NCBI GenBank assembly: GCA_009617715.1
Contig: VTFK01000152.1
Location: forward strand, 1,736,001-1,800,000
Direction of reading: 5' to 3'
DNA from: Plectrocnemia conspersa
Lineage: Eukaryota; Arthropoda; Insecta; Trichoptera; Polycentropodidae
Length of the DNA: 64,000 nt
Part shown: piece after piece, positions 25,021 through 38,189 of the stretch
Layout: each line of letters starts with the position of its first letter
Position numbering within the stretch: position 1 is the first letter of the stretch
Position numbers and translations under genes: made by a program
Notes under the pieces: generated by a model
Seen by the model: only the letters and a program-made list of their open reading frames with translations
The model's database searches: none
What the model was told of the DNA's origin: nothing

Positions 25021-25300
25021 GTAAATATATACCGTCTAAATATAAATATCAAATTTGACTCAAACGTTCGGGACCTGAAAATGACAGGAAAAATATTAAC
25101 CTTCCTTATTATTAATCGAAGGGGAAAAAATCTCAAAGACCCACAGGGTAATTCATAATCGTCTAAAAATAAATTATTATGTTATACATATCTTGTTTTT
25201 ACTTTTACAAATTATTAAGATCGGAATGAGAGGTCTCGGGTTGCTAGTTTATATATTACAGATTAAGCCACACAATGACAGTTTAAAACAGCATTTAATT
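25020..25300. other. AT-rich spacer
   Basis: Nothing recognised. Confidence 0.4.
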
Positions 25301-25575
25301 TCAGTAGTACCTGTCAGGTCTACCAGTGATAATGTATTTTGATATTATTTCACTTAAATTCCAGTGAAAATATATTATCCCTGTAACATTGTAGATCAAT
25401 ATTTGCGTCACTTTTTTACGTGCTTCAATTTAGAGCAGTATATAATTTTACTAGCACCTATCGAATAAACTATATTTTCACTAGTATAAATATATATCTA
25501 CTAGTGAAAATGTATTCTGATATGATTTCACTGATAATACACATTCACTAAAAAAATTAATTTAAATGTGTCATA
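25300..25575 (+). repeat. CACTAGTGAAAAT foldback family, locus B
   Basis: Two successive partial units: CAGCATTTAATTTCAGTAG with CCAGTGATAATGTATT, then TTAGAGCAGTATATAATTTT with CACTAGTATAAATATATATC and CTAGTGAAAATGTATTCTG. The TTAGGTT centre is missing. Confidence 0.7.
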
Positions 25576-25960
25576 TTCATATAAAATTATAAAGTGAATA
25601 TATGTATTAGGTTCAAAGAATTACCATAAAACAGTAGTTGGCGACAGTTTTTACATCTAGGTTAATTGTATTACATGCAAGACTCGAAACGGAAAGCTCG
25701 TTATTTTCAGAGAAATTCCAACTAGCATAAAAAGTGCTCTGATATTGTTTTCTAAAGAGTCCTTGACTTATTCTTCTCTTATTATATTAAACTAATGCAT
25801 CTGTTTTTGGTTTAATTTATTTTTTATATTACATATTATTTTAATGTGTCTTTTGTAAATTGAGTAGTTAACTACATTGTTGAGATTACAGCACTATTTC
25901 TTAATCAAGTTAATAAAATAATAGCAATAATAATTAATCCGATACGTTTAAGTGCGCAGT
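25576..25960. other. AT-rich spacer
   Basis: Nothing recognised. Confidence 0.4.
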
Positions 25961-26380
25961 CATTTTCCAATTGTAAATGTTTAACGTTAAACCGTTTACA
26001 CAGCCGTCTCGTTAAAACAATACGCAATGCGCTATTAATTAACAAAATTAATAATTGAATCGGGCCTTTAAACAAACCTTCTCGTTCCAGTGTTTGCTCT
26101 TGTGTTATTTCTCATTCTCTCTACAATTTTATGTTAAAATTCCCTTCGGAACGCAATTTTAGCGCCCTTCGTAATCCATCGCCGATGGCAATCTGTTTTT
26201 GGCGAATAATAATGATAAATATATTTTATTGCATTATTTTATGTACAAAGTGTATGTTGTGTATTTATACATTTACACAGCGCTTCTCAAACAACGGCTT
26301 CGTAATTAACGTAAAGACAGTGACTCGTCAAACCTGCGTACCTGCTGCGTCATATGCGTACGATTAATCTTATTTTAATT
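25960..26380. promoter_or_regulatory. Moderately complex island
   Basis: Balanced-composition stretch rich in TAAT-type homeodomain core words (for example GCTATTAATTAAC near 26032). No coding signature. Regulatory role inferred from composition only. Confidence 0.25.
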
Positions 26381-26800
26381 TTAAAAGTGAGCTATTGTGA
26401 CGTAGAGAGGATCCCGATATATATTATATATGTAAATTAATATAATACAACGTATCATGGTAAGCGTGTATAAAAATAGATTCATTACTTACTAGAATTA
26501 CCTAATTAATTAAGCAATATATTATACTGGCGAAAACAAGGAGAATAAAAGCTTTAGCGTACTTTACAGAATTAGCATCTTACATAATTGACATTAACCT
26601 TACGATAAAATCCTTAATTATAAAAAGTATCTTAATTTTGTTTTTGCATACAAAATTAAGAAAGGTATTTGAGAGAAACTCAACTTTCTTTTTTAGTGAT
26701 ATTTTTATATACTACACTAAAGCTTTTATAAAATAATATCTCGATCTCGCTTTATGTGTGTATTTCTGTATAAAACATACGAAATGCAGAAACATTTTTA
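26380..26800. other. AT-rich spacer
   Basis: Contains a short inverted A/T stretch around 26590-26660 and no gene. Confidence 0.4.
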
Positions 26801-27300
26801 TACCCAATGATATCAATGAGTCCTGTAAATTCAGAATTTGTCCTCGATCTACGAAAGCGACACAATCGTAACACGAATCGCCATTGTGAAACCTTTTTTT
26901 GGGATCGCAAACGTTCTCGTTTTGCACCACCGCATCATCATTGTTGTTTTAATCTCGAAAATGTGTTCATCGCCGCGATTCAACAATTCAATCACGAGGG
27001 CGTGCGAAAAAGTGAGCAAAAAATAATACATTGGTTCCCAACATTTTATTATAACGTATTTCTTATCGTAATTATCAAGATGACGCTTTGGGAGAATGCA
27101 ATGTTTACCTAGCTCTTCCTAAGTACTCAAAATGAATCGAACCCGACTCCTTTAACTTTTCCAATTAAGCACCGGTGACTTATCGGCGAAAACTTCAACA
27201 CTTTGCGGTCTTATTTTACTTGCTAAAAGTTCGTGGTGTCGTGTTTTAAACAGCACCGGTGATTAATTCACCGGGCTCCTATTAAGTGCCCTTTGCACAA
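26800..27300. promoter_or_regulatory. Complex island with duplicated CACCGGTG sites
   Basis: AGCACCGGTGA occurs at 27168-27178 and 27252-27262, and TTCACCGGG follows at 27267. CACCGGTG is an 8-bp palindrome. The 84-bp spacing and shared flanking AATTA words suggest a duplicated binding site. Open frames on both strands at 26807-27112 are not protein-like. Confidence 0.35.
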
Positions 27301-27384
27301 AGATAAAAATAACTCTTATTATAACTCTTATTATAACTTTTATTGCACAATGATAAAAAACGATTTATATACTAATATATACTT

Positions 27385-27720
27385 ACAATTACAGTGAATT
27401 GCCAGTAAATTATATTTTCACCAGTAAAATCATATCCGAATACATTTGATAGGGCGCTAGTGAACTTATTTGCTGATCTAAAATGTCTATGAAACTCAAT
27501 TTTACAGTTCATTTTCTGTTCAAACGCAAACTAACCTAACCTGACTATTGTTCTTAAGCTTTTATTTCGGTAATTCGTTTAATTTATTTTAATTATTATA
27601 GTATTTAATTGTTTTACAGAGCAGTGAAATTGTAAATCAATTGTCTGATACATTTGCACTGGCTGAGTTAGTGAAATTATATTTATACTAATTAAAATAT
27701 AACATCACTGATAATCAGGT
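27385..27720. repeat. CACTAGTGAAAAT foldback family, locus C
   Basis: The left part (27385-27545) is in minus orientation, ending CGCAAACTAACCTAACC. The right part (27615-27720) is in plus orientation with AGAGCAGTGAAATT and AAAATATAACATCACTGATAAT. The inverted layout matches loci at 55.1 and 59.6 kb. Confidence 0.7.
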
Positions 27721-29095
27721 CCATAGGAAGGAATTGGCAAAGGGACATTTTCTAAGGGCGCAAAGATCTAAGGTTTTACAAAGTCAGTTTTAGCAGATTA
27801 AAAATAATCAAAAATATTTAAGATCGTACTGTTATTTATTCATTTATTATGGCCAAAACTTTTCCATAGTGAATGAAAAATTTTTTTGGCGCACCTCAAC
27901 GAGAAACAACGGCCGGTGGTGCTTCATCTACCATTCACTCGCGTATATTTAAATATAAAACATGTAAACTCGATATATTTTTAATAAAAATAGTATTGTA
28001 GCGGCTCAATCTGTATGTAATTGCCACTGGTCACCATCTTGATACTTCAAATTTAACCTTTTTTCGGTTGTGAGTACCATTTTAGATGTATTTTTTATTA
28101 TAAACAGTTAAATTAGTATCGCGAAAAAATCGTTTGTATTTTTATTGTTTTAAAAATAACTTATAAACCAATAAATAATTTTCATAATTAACTTAATTCT
28201 GTAATTATGTTTTTGTCATTTAGCTATTAAAAAGAATATATAATGGAGCGCCATATTTAATATTTGCCAAGGGTGCCAAAATCATTAGTACGGTTTTGCT
28301 GACAATACACATTCATTTCGGACTTGTTTTTTATGATGATATCGATTTTGTTGTAAAACCGATAATATTCATTAGCAACAACTTTGCTCTGATAAAATAC
28401 TGAAAAATTATATTTTATTTTATTTTTTTATTAAATATAACACTTTTAAAATTGATCGTATAATATACGCAATAATGAATATTCAATACATATTTATAAG
28501 TTAGATTAAACTCGGGTTGGGATTTAGGTAAAATTTTAGAAAACATCGATTTTTAAATTTTATAAATAAAGTGTAAATGGCGATAAGATAATATTTTTTA
28601 CAATCATACCTCAAAAACAACAAATTATCACGGTCCTATGTACTTACACGTGCCAGTATATCCCTCACGGCGAACGACCAATCACAGGGCATTATTTAAA
28701 AACACGTGATTATAACGCTGAATTTTGCAAATAAATATACTGTAAATAAAAATTGTTTTGTTATAATAATTCAATCATTATATTTATATTAAATATTGAA
28801 TCTTTGCAACAAAAATAGAGATTTTATGCTTCTAGAGCCAAAATTTATAATTCTATTGTATATATTAGCTAATGATAAAAATGCATATAAAAATTATTTT
28901 TAAGTATTTGGGTAAAACAATAATTAAAAAAAATATTTTTTCTAAAACTATATCGGCTATAATATAAATATAATTATCTTATCTACAGTTTATTTTAATT
29001 AATTTAGTTTTTAACTTTGAGCAAAGGCTCATCTTGGTTTTGCGTTTGCAAACACTGCATTTTTTTCACTTTTAATCACATTAAAAACCGCATAT
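27720..29095. other. AT-rich intron, possible transposon scraps
   Basis: Mostly simple sequence. Words such as AAGGGCGCAAAGATCTAAGG (27756) and CCAAGGGTGCCAAAATC (28267) resemble transposon-end vocabulary but have no partner that I can pair. Confidence 0.35.
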
Positions 29096-29345
29096 TTTCT
29101 CCGTCTTTCAGCTTTAATCTTAATTTCGCGCGGGGCCTCCGAGAGTGGCCCCGCGGCGCTCCCTCGGGATTAAGCGAGTAGCTGGAAACGAATCCCACTT
29201 GTCGCACTCCCACGGGGATTAGCCGACGAAAGATTTTCCAAAATGTATACACACGACCGAGTGAATTAACGGTCGCGGTCAGGCCCTAATCCCTTTATCT
29301 GATTACGTCGAAATCGGACCCCCGACATTTTCCCCCTGCTGACAG
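29095..29345. promoter_or_regulatory. Sharp G+C-rich island
   Basis: A compact island, for example CGCGCGGGGCCTCCGAGAGT near 29127. It has no open frame of note and no repeats elsewhere in the window. Among the better noncoding-conservation candidates by contrast with its flanks. Confidence 0.4.
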
Positions 29346-30050
29346 AGATTTTCCTTGTTTTTTTACAAAAAAAAACCTCACGCCAAATACGCAGAAAGTA
29401 AAGTATAAAGAGGCTTTGCGATCGAATAAAATATCTATGTTTGACTTGAAACTCGAATACCCTTTAAATGTTTTAGGAGAATCCTATATAAATTTAGTTA
29501 TATCTCTACCTTACTCCGTCCTATTTTTAGTGTTTCAGACATATCCTTTCGCCTTTCTTGACATACAAAAAGTGGGTTGAACAGATGCAAAATATATTTG
29601 ATCTCTTCGATTATATTTTTCTTTGACTACATTTTTTCATATCATCGAATACAACTGAATATAATTACATAATTATATATACGGATTATTTAAAGTCTCT
29701 GGCTTACACGACAGAGTAGGTAACTTAATAATTTACATTATTAAAAATCTAGCTAGATGGAAGCAATGTTTAGGCGCTCTCTAGCGATAATCAAAATCAG
29801 CTTAATTCAATCAAAATTGCCTCTACGAGTTCATCGTTTATGAGAGATATATTTAAAAGGGCAAACACTTCGTTGTTCAATATAATTTTTGACAAATTAC
29901 TTTATATGTCATCCAATTAATATATAAATGATATAAAATTTGTCTATGTTAAATATTGCTACGTTTATTTCTCGACAACTTTGTAAGTAGTCAATCATTG
30001 TCTCATTTTTTTAAACCTGCAGCATTGATACTTCACATACCTACCTCTTT
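29345..30050. other. AT-rich intron
   Basis: Nothing recognised. Confidence 0.4.
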
Positions 30051-30430
30051 TTAAAACATACGAAATTATTCCTCGACCAATTACACGGCCCTGTTGGTTA
30101 TTGTTTGCGCCCAGGGCAATTTTTCTGGGCGAAAACCGGTCGTCGTAACGCAATCGCGAATCGTTCCTTAACGGTGGATCTCCTCTCGGTGAATGTGTGT
30201 ATATAAATTGTGTACATAATAGGTGGACGCGTTTATGTGCGATGCTTACTTTTAATATGTATGCGTGTGTGTAAATAAATTTCTTCAATATCTTCTTCTG
30301 ATTCGTGGAACGTGTCCTCGTTTGTTGGTAGATTCTCGGGAATGCTATCGTAAATTTTATCAATGTTTAATAAAACCGATTTTGTGTGTTTATAATAGTA
30401 TTTGATTAACGTTTCTCGGGAAAGGAATTC
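30050..30430. promoter_or_regulatory. Complex island
   Basis: Balanced composition with GGGCGAAAACCGGTCGTCG near 30127. A 122-codon - frame spans it but is basic and low-complexity at both ends, unlike a real protein. Candidate regulatory element. Confidence 0.3.
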
Positions 30431-31084
30431 GACCGTAATGATTAATGATCAAAACGTGTACTGCTAATTTAACGATTATTTGAATAACCTTGATGTAAAG
30501 CTTAAAATACCAAAGCAAGTTATATATATTTTAGAGAAATCAAGTGACTGACTGACAAATCACGTTAAAAGTGTAAATTGATAACAGATTTAGTCTTTAT
30601 TATCTTTAGATATTTTTTAGTGTGACTTTTATATGATTACTCTTAATATTTTCATGATGTGAGATTTACATAGCATATGTATCAGAATGCACGAAGCAAA
30701 GTGGCATTATTAAGTCATTTTTAATTAAATGATTAGTTATAATAATTCGTATCAACACAATATTATTATATTAATATTAGTAAGCAGTAACTATAACTAA
30801 GCATATTTAAAAACAGATTTTAATTTACAATAAGTTTGTCAGAAAAATGCACAATAATTATATGCATATTAAAAAAATGTGCAAAACAGTCTTCAAGCTT
30901 GATAAAATATATTAATGTTTATCAGGGATTTAATTACTTTAGCACTTTGTCGACTCGATTAAATAAGAAAGTGACCAAATTTTCGCGTTAGCCAAAAATA
31001 TTTTGATTTATACAACCGGGTTATAATATCAGCATTCGTTAAACTGTTGTTTATTGTTTTTACATATTCAACATTGCTCTTAGT
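30430..31084. other. AT-rich intron
   Basis: Nothing recognised. Confidence 0.45.
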
Positions 31085-31144
31085 TATTCGTAAATATGTA
31101 TTTTTAGCGCATTCAGCTTAAGAACTACATACATGAACCATCGC

Positions 31145-31216
31145 GATAATGCCGCCCCCAAGCAAGTGCCGCCCGGGGCGGTCCGCCCCCCTACTCTGTT
31201 CCTAGCAACGCCACTG
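31145..31216 (-). mobile_element. hAT-like terminal fragment (G+C-rich)
   Basis: Read on the - strand it starts CAGTGGCGTTGCTAGG and continues into GGCGGACCGCCCCGGGCGG, a common arthropod transposon-end style. Only one end is present and it stops 14 bp before the complete hAT element at 31231, so the two insertions are independent. Confidence 0.65.
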
Positions 31217-31222
31217 CAATCA

Positions 31223-31230
31223 GTATATAT
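31223..31230. repeat. 8-bp target site duplication, left
   Basis: GTATATAT, identical to 34008-34015. Eight-bp duplications are diagnostic of hAT insertion. Confidence 0.9.
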
Positions 31231-34007
31231 CAGTGGCGTACGGTGGGTGTTAATATTGGGTGTGCTATAAAAAATAAAAAAAGTACATTTTTTCATTTTT
31301 ATTAGCCGAGCTTTTTCCCATATATAAATAAATAAATAACCACAAACTTATAATTATTTATATATAAATTCTAATCGTCTTTTTTTGATCATAAATTTTT
31401 CTATCACGCTGTCATATAAAGTGCTCTTCTTTTTAATATCCATAAGGATCCCTTTTTCTATTGAAATCAAGCTAAGCCACATAGCCTTTCTTGGCCTTGG
31501 GTACTTCGATAACAAATATTAATTCGTTTCAGAGCAGAAAATGAACGTTCTGCTGAAGCAGTACTGTTTGGAAGAGTTAATATTAGTTTGCCTAATTTAT
31601 CTATTTCCTGAAAACCTGACTCAAAATTATTTGTGTTCATAAATTGTACAAGCTCATGAACAGATTTCTCTGCAAATTCAGGCAAATGATAAAGAACAGC
31701 AAGCTCATTTTTTAAACTTATATAATCAAATAACGTTCCATAGAATTGTTGCAGTTTGGTAAGTAATTCATTTGGAAATTTTCCCTTATATTGCTCATAT
31801 TTTTTTCTTTCTCCAGAAGGTGAAAATATTCCAATTTGGACATTGAAGAAAAACGATTTTCAATTTGCTTACATATATTATCAACTATTGTATTAAATAG
31901 TTGGCTAAACGCGTGCTTTTCTTCAACAAGCAAATCATTACTCAGTCTTGGATAATTTTCTTCCGTTACATAAGAATCCCATAATGTTTCATAATTATTT
32001 TCCTGTTCATGTCTGAGTTTTTGCAAAATTTCGGTAACTTTCTTACAGCAATATAATATGTCAAAAGATTTGGATTATAAAATGTTGTATAACACATCAG
32101 TTTTTCCAAAAAGGTTTGAAAATATGTGGAGAAGTTTTCTTGTTTTAAAATCTTCCAAAAAGCTAAGAAAACCTCGTGCTTTTATTACAGTGTCGGGGTC
32201 CCATAGTTCACAATTTTTCACGACGTCTCGAAGAAAGTCCGTTAATTCATTTCTGTATTTTTGCACTGTGTTACTTAACCGTGATGTGTAATTCCATCTT
32301 GTAGGTGTAACAAAAGGAAGTCTTCTAGCTACAAACTCTTGTAAAGCATTTATTCGTTTGGAAGATTTCGAAAAGAATGCAGACAATCCATTTAAAGTTT
32401 GAAAGAATGATTTGCACACTTTTATATTGGAAAGACCTTGTTGTAATGTTAAATTCAACATATGAGCATAGCAGTGTGTAAAAATGGCCAATGGATAAAC
32501 TTCGAGTACTTTGGCTTGCAAACCAATAATATGCCCACTCATTACACTCGCCCCATCATAAGTCTGTCCAACTAATTTTTCTTGAATTTGAAATTCTTCA
32601 ATTATATTTACAACGTGGCAAAATAAGCCATCGGCTGTTTTATTTATCAGAGCTAACGTCTGTAAAGCCAATAAACCGCTCGTAAACTTTACCTTCATAA
32701 ACAAAACGCAAAACTGTTGAGAGCTGTGAGTTCGTCATTATATCTGAAGTTTCGTCAAGAATAATAGCGACAAAATTTGCTGAATTTACTTCTTCCTTAA
32801 TATGATCTTTAATAACATCACCAATTGCTTCAATTATGTCATTCTGTATGGATGGGGAAGTACCACGAAACACCGTTGCAGTATTTAAATGAGTATCCAA
32901 AACAGAATCGTATTCTCGAAGTGCATTTAAAAATTCAAGGTAATTTCCTTTGTTTAGTGAATTACAGGACTCATCGTGGCCTCGAAAAGGTTGTTCTTGT
33001 TTTCCTAGATATACTACTGCGTCAATCATTCGCTTTAATATTTCTCTATTTTTATGAACTTGTTCATTATGTTGACTTATATTAGCTTTACGTTGAGCGT
33101 CAATCATGACTTCAATTAGTTGTTTTCCAAACATTTTGAGAGAAAAAAATGATTAAACGTGTGACTGCGCTCTTTTGTGTTTTTTCAGTGCCGTTATCAG
33201 ATGACTAAGGTCAGCAAATCCACTTTTATTCCACACGCTTCTTTCTTTGGAAAACAATAAACATGGCCAACAGAACAATCTAGATCGAAGTTCGCAGCCT
33301 GTTAACCACTCAGTTCGTTCATATGATGAAAATGAAAAAATGTCTTGTATATTCACATTTATTGTCTTTATGCTTCATAAATAAATTGGGAAGAGGTGGA
33401 CGTGGTTTGCCAATTTTGATTATATTTAATTTAATTTCATAACTTCTTTTTGAAAATGGATTATTCCAAATATCTTCAACAGTATTCTTCATCATTATTG
33501 GGGTAAATAAAAAAAATATAATCTAGAATAGAAAATTAAGTATTGATCATATGTAAATAATATAATAAACTATTTTACCCCAAAATATAAAAAAATGAGT
33601 GACCTGTTATTGTGATATAATGTAATAAAAAAGCAGCGACGGACGCAAAAATTTTTGAAGTACGTGCACCAAATTCGAGACCAATTTTACTACTGAGCGC
33701 TGCCAGCCGACAGAACGACTTCAGCCGTTAAATCTCGGAACAATTTACTTTAGTCGGCCGCCGCACTCAAGGTCGGCGCGCCACATGAGTAATACATAGC
33801 GTGTCGGTCGCGCGGAAACTTTTAGAGCGAATGACAAATACCAATGCATACTATACACTGCATATTAAAATTTTATAATTTTGCATACTACTGTATGCAA
33901 AATGATGTCGCTTTATGCCCTAAATTTTCTGAATTTCTAAATTTATATTTTAGATGGTTTTGCGGGTGTGCGCCGCACACCTAGCACACCCTGAATATAC
34001 GCCCCTG
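31231..34007 (-). mobile_element. Full-length hAT element (ZMYM1-like transposase type)
   Basis: 2,777 bp bounded by short terminal inverted repeats (CAGTGGCGTACGG at left; CAGGGGCGTATATTC read inward from right) and subterminal GGGTGTGCTA in both ends. The 8-bp target duplication GTATATAT flanks it exactly. The transposase is on the - strand, occupying 31354-33495. The G+C-rich 33650-33850 stretch is the element's own 5' leader. Preserved ends and duplication show that boundaries have not been eroded, although the gene is dead. Confidence 0.93.
31354..33495 (-). pseudogene. hAT transposase, TTF/ZMYM1-like, disabled
   Basis: Order of parts on the - strand: start ATG near 33495 (MMKNTVEDIWNNPF); KPRPPLPN; a TTF-type zinc finger with LFCWPCLLFSKE and KKHKRAQSHV; a DUF4371-type domain with AIILDETSD (catalytic Asp region) and RFIGFTDVS; QTYDGASVMSG; THCYAHMLNL; TPTRWNYTSRL; and the C-terminal hAT dimerisation motif LPNSTASAERSFSALKRI. 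Defects: in-frame stops at 33153-33155 and 32075-32077; a 4-bp duplication frameshift near 32640; and frameshifts near 31790 and 31470. The family makes cut-and-paste transposase; this copy cannot. Confidence 0.92.
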
Positions 34008-34015
34008 GTATATAT
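34008..34015. repeat. 8-bp target site duplication, right
   Basis: GTATATAT, partner of 31223-31230. Confidence 0.9.
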
Positions 34016-34019
34016 TATG

Positions 34020-35160
34020 TTTGAGTACCACAAAAATAGAATTAGAATTTAGAATGTAGTATAAATTGAGTATTAAGCAATTTTTGACTGAGGTCATCGC
34101 ACATTGACACACTAATCCAACTTGTTTTGAAAAATTGTATGATATGGAATATTATTTATTTATAAAAACTACATTTTATTTTTGAACAAGCACAATGCTA
34201 ATTTAATATTTAAATAAAATCATAGTTTTCACAACATATATTATATATTTAACTTTTTCTGGATTACTGTCTAAATGACTTTTGCAGCTAGTAAGAGCTG
34301 TTTGATAACAATGTATTGTAAAAAATAGAAATATGAATGTATAAAAGTAGTAGAGCCTCGGAGTTATGAAAATAGATTAGTTCTGGTATTTGATTCAATT
34401 TAACGAGTCTTTATGAATGAGCGAGCGAATGATATTTTCAGGTAGCCATTTGTGGGCGACCATTTGATAATTACAAAGGATACGTATAACAATGTTATTT
34501 GATGCAATGCCATTAGGGTTGTTTCTAGAAGTGTATCTCGCTTATGGTAATTAATAATAATAGTATTGTGAGTCAAAATGATTATTAAGTGATTGTTAAT
34601 GTGATTAAAAATTAAATTCTTTACACTGGTCCTTCGAGGAAGCTTAGAGAATGGAAGCAAAGTCTAATTGTGATAGTGCTTAGCTCCATCTCTTATCCTT
34701 TCCTTTGTGAAAGTTATGTGACCGTCTGATAATTAGAAAGGATAGTTGAATCAAAGCTTATTCGTGATTTTTTAGACGTGTCTCATTTATTTAATTCTTG
34801 TGTGTTTTAAAATTATGCTATTGTTGAATTGATAGTAATACAATTTTATACATAATTTAATACATTTTATGCATATTTAACTTTTAATCAATACCTATTA
34901 TACTATATCTCACTACTTTTAAAAGCTCCACCAATCATTAAAGGCTTATTTATCCCCTTTATACACCTACAGACTACATGTGTACATTATATATAAATTC
35001 AAATTTTATCTCAATCTCTGTGCAATCAAGAAATTCCACGCATTCTCCGACTAGCGTACTATAATTATCTCCTTCGTTCCGTAAACGTACTTTTTCGTGT
35101 ACGTGTAATGCATAAATATTAGAAAATGACTTTATTCAAACATAAAAGGATTGAGCTTTA
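34020..35160. other. AT-rich intron
   Basis: Ordinary sequence with modest complexity at 34400-34750 and no recognisable feature. Confidence 0.4.
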
Positions 35161-35320
35161 CCGAGTTATATTATGAAAATATGCACAGTTAAATATAATT
35201 TTAATTTAACCACTACTACTCGGCTAATGGCATAAATTTCACGGTTGTGGTTTATTTTGACCGAAATGATAACATTCCGAGGTGGGTTCACCGCGAAAGC
35301 TACTTGGCGGCTACCGACCG
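35160..35320. promoter_or_regulatory. Small complex patch
   Basis: A short richer patch (AAGCTACTTGGCGGCTACCG near 35298) in AT-rich intron. Weak regulatory candidate. Confidence 0.2.
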
Positions 35321-37970
35321 TTTTGAGTATATAGTAAAGATAGATATGTACAATACATGCATGTAGCTCTGTATTTAAAATTATTCTAATTATACTTTGA
35401 TTCATAATTTTTACGTCATAAAATAATACGTACGTATGTTTAATTATAAGTGTGAGAGAACCTTTTGAATACAGTTAAACCCTAAAAGCTCCCGTGAACT
35501 TGACGCATATTTTAATCGGAAAATTAATACGTTGTTATAGTCTATAAAGGTATATTGTATTATATGAAAGGTTTTATGCTTACTGTGTAATATTTTAAGC
35601 TTATATTTAACGGACGGGTTAATTAAAAGATACATTTATAATTATTCGAATCGTGCTATGCAAAATAACATTCGTAAATTATATAGTCAATTATAATTTT
35701 GGAGCTTTCTCAGAAATTTGTTTGAAGAAGAAAATGGTTATTAATTACACAGTACGCCACAGTTTTTGCTAGAAAGATAAGATAACTCGATTTATATGTA
35801 AAATTATACGCTGATCATTAGGTTTTTTATTTATTTTTTTGTAATATTAAATTTATTTAGAATAAAAATTTTAGTCATCAATAATAATAAATCATAATAT
35901 ATGTAAATTTAGGTATACAATCGCTATACAAATATTGCCTTATTATTTTAACGATTTTTTTTATTATAATTATATAGAAAATATTATATAATGCCGTAAA
36001 AACTTTTTATAAACATCTATATATAGAAGTTTTAAAGATTCGTGCAAGAGACTATGATCAATTAAATCAGTGTTTTGAATCTAAGATATACTTTAACATA
36101 TTAATTTTTGCTTTAAAACAAATATTACTAAGTTTGATTTTTTATTTATTGTTTTACATACTTAAATCAATTTTAGGAAAAATGTCATATGATCACTTTT
36201 GCTTTTAAGCGACGTAAAAGTTTACAATGATTTCATTAGTATACATTACAGTACATTTTCTTAGTCATAATATTTTGTGTATATATAATAAATAAAATTA
36301 TTGAATCTTTGTAACGAAAATTATAATCAACATATTGCACATAATATAATATCACACATAGCTATAATGAAATGATAAAAAATACATAGGCTAGTAAAAA
36401 CTATATACACTAATAATGTAAAAAAAATCTATATTATATATTTTATTTCTAACTATATTTTTTGTAGTGATTTATATATTATACATAAAATTAAACTTTT
36501 TATAATATTATTAAATTTAATAAATATTATACTCTACGCTGATTTAATTTAAGTTAATTATTTTATTCTGGTATATGTGTTCTTGTTTTAGTTGATTTTA
36601 TCATGTTAATAAAATATCTACTTAAGATATTTTAAATCAGCGTATAATTATTAACGTATAAATTTATTAAATTCACAAAAAAATATTATTTGCAGAAAAA
36701 TAGTTTCTATAGTAATTTAATATATATTTTACTATTTTACTAAAATTTTTAAGCTTGAATTTTATTATAAGAATTACCTTAGAATAGACACGCAGATTAT
36801 TGAAAACAATCAAACAGTATTTATCATGTCGTTTTCATAAATTAAACCACTCTTTATTCCCAATTAGACCTCCTCCCTTTAATGGAACGAATTAATCGGT
36901 AGGTCTAAACGTTCGAAAAGCTTTTAGCCAAATTTACAATCTTGAGAATCTGAATAGTATGCTATTAAATCATAAAAAGTTCGGAATTTAAGCGTAAACA
37001 TTAAAATGGAACACCACCGTGAGAAAAGTTTTTTTAGCATATCAAGTCACAAAGTACCCACCATAAATCAAAATGTATCTATTACAAATTATTGATAAGG
37101 GATAAACGTGGGATTCGATTAAAAACTATCTTAAAAGTCATCCGTATGGTGTAATTGGTAATATAAACAAAATCCTCTGAAGTAATATAAATACAGAAAC
37201 AATGGTAAAGTGTATTCAAACCAAAAAATGGCTAGTTTTACTAAATCTCCGTATTTCAGTATTATAACAGTGAGTTCAGACCCCACAAACATTTCATTAG
37301 TGTTAAAATATGTATGTATAAATACTAATATAATATTTTTTACGAGTGTTTATCTTCATTGGAGCTGAATTTGCGTTATATATTGTATTTGTTAGTAGTT
37401 CACAGAAACCTGTTTGTCTGTTACATTGTGCAAATATCAAATAAAGTGTCAAAGTTGCACGGTTGAGTATCACCGTGTATATTGACCGTAAAGTGTTAAA
37501 AATTATTTAGAAACATTTTCATTTTCTTGGTACGCGATTCGCAATTTTATGATAACTGATTTAATTATTTCGAATATAACTGGAAACGAATTTTTTTACC
37601 CGAGTTTTGAGCCTCTGAAATTTTGAGTATCAATTTTTTTCAATTATTTAAGTTAATATTATATAATATTAGTAACATCTTTGGCTTGAATACTAAATGA
37701 ATACGTTACGATAAAGATGCAGCTTAACGTGTGATATGACGAAAAGCACAAATTTGTGCACACGGACGCAATGCAGTTTCTGAAAAGCATAGAATTTTGC
37801 ACACGGTGTTCAATGTGTTAATGCTGACGTCAGATCCGGCAATTGTTCAAAATAGCAAAAGTCGATATATCGGATTTAGACAACCATTAAAAAATAAAAA
37901 TAACAACATTTCTTTAAAAAAAAATTGTTTGTGGCAAAATCTAATCATACAATGTTAATGAAAATGTTAA
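35320..37970. other. AT-rich intron
   Basis: About 2.6 kb dominated by A/T, with a slightly richer stretch at 36840-37300. No gene, repeat pair or motif cluster was recognised. Confidence 0.45.
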
Positions 37971-38036
37971 TAGTACCAGTGGTATGGTCGGTGTCTAATT
38001 TTTAAAATATCTGAGTTCGAATCTCATATAAGCTTT
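37971..38036 (+). repeat. tRNA-like fragment
   Basis: A good T-arm (TGAGTTCGAATCTCA, perfect TTCGAAT loop) is preceded by a box-A-like CCAGTGGTATGG. The acceptor and anticodon stems are not convincing and a poly(T) run follows at 38040. Probably a tRNA-derived SINE scrap or pseudo-tRNA. Confidence 0.35.
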
Positions 38037-38189
38037 ATTGTTTTTTAATTATTTTTTAATTAATTTCGGTAGATCATCAGAAATCAGGATTACAGTTCTA
38101 TTTATTTTACTTCACAATATAAATAAAAAAAATATTTTGCCGATTTTTCCAAAAATATGGTAAAATCTCTAGGTGTATATGAATTATGC

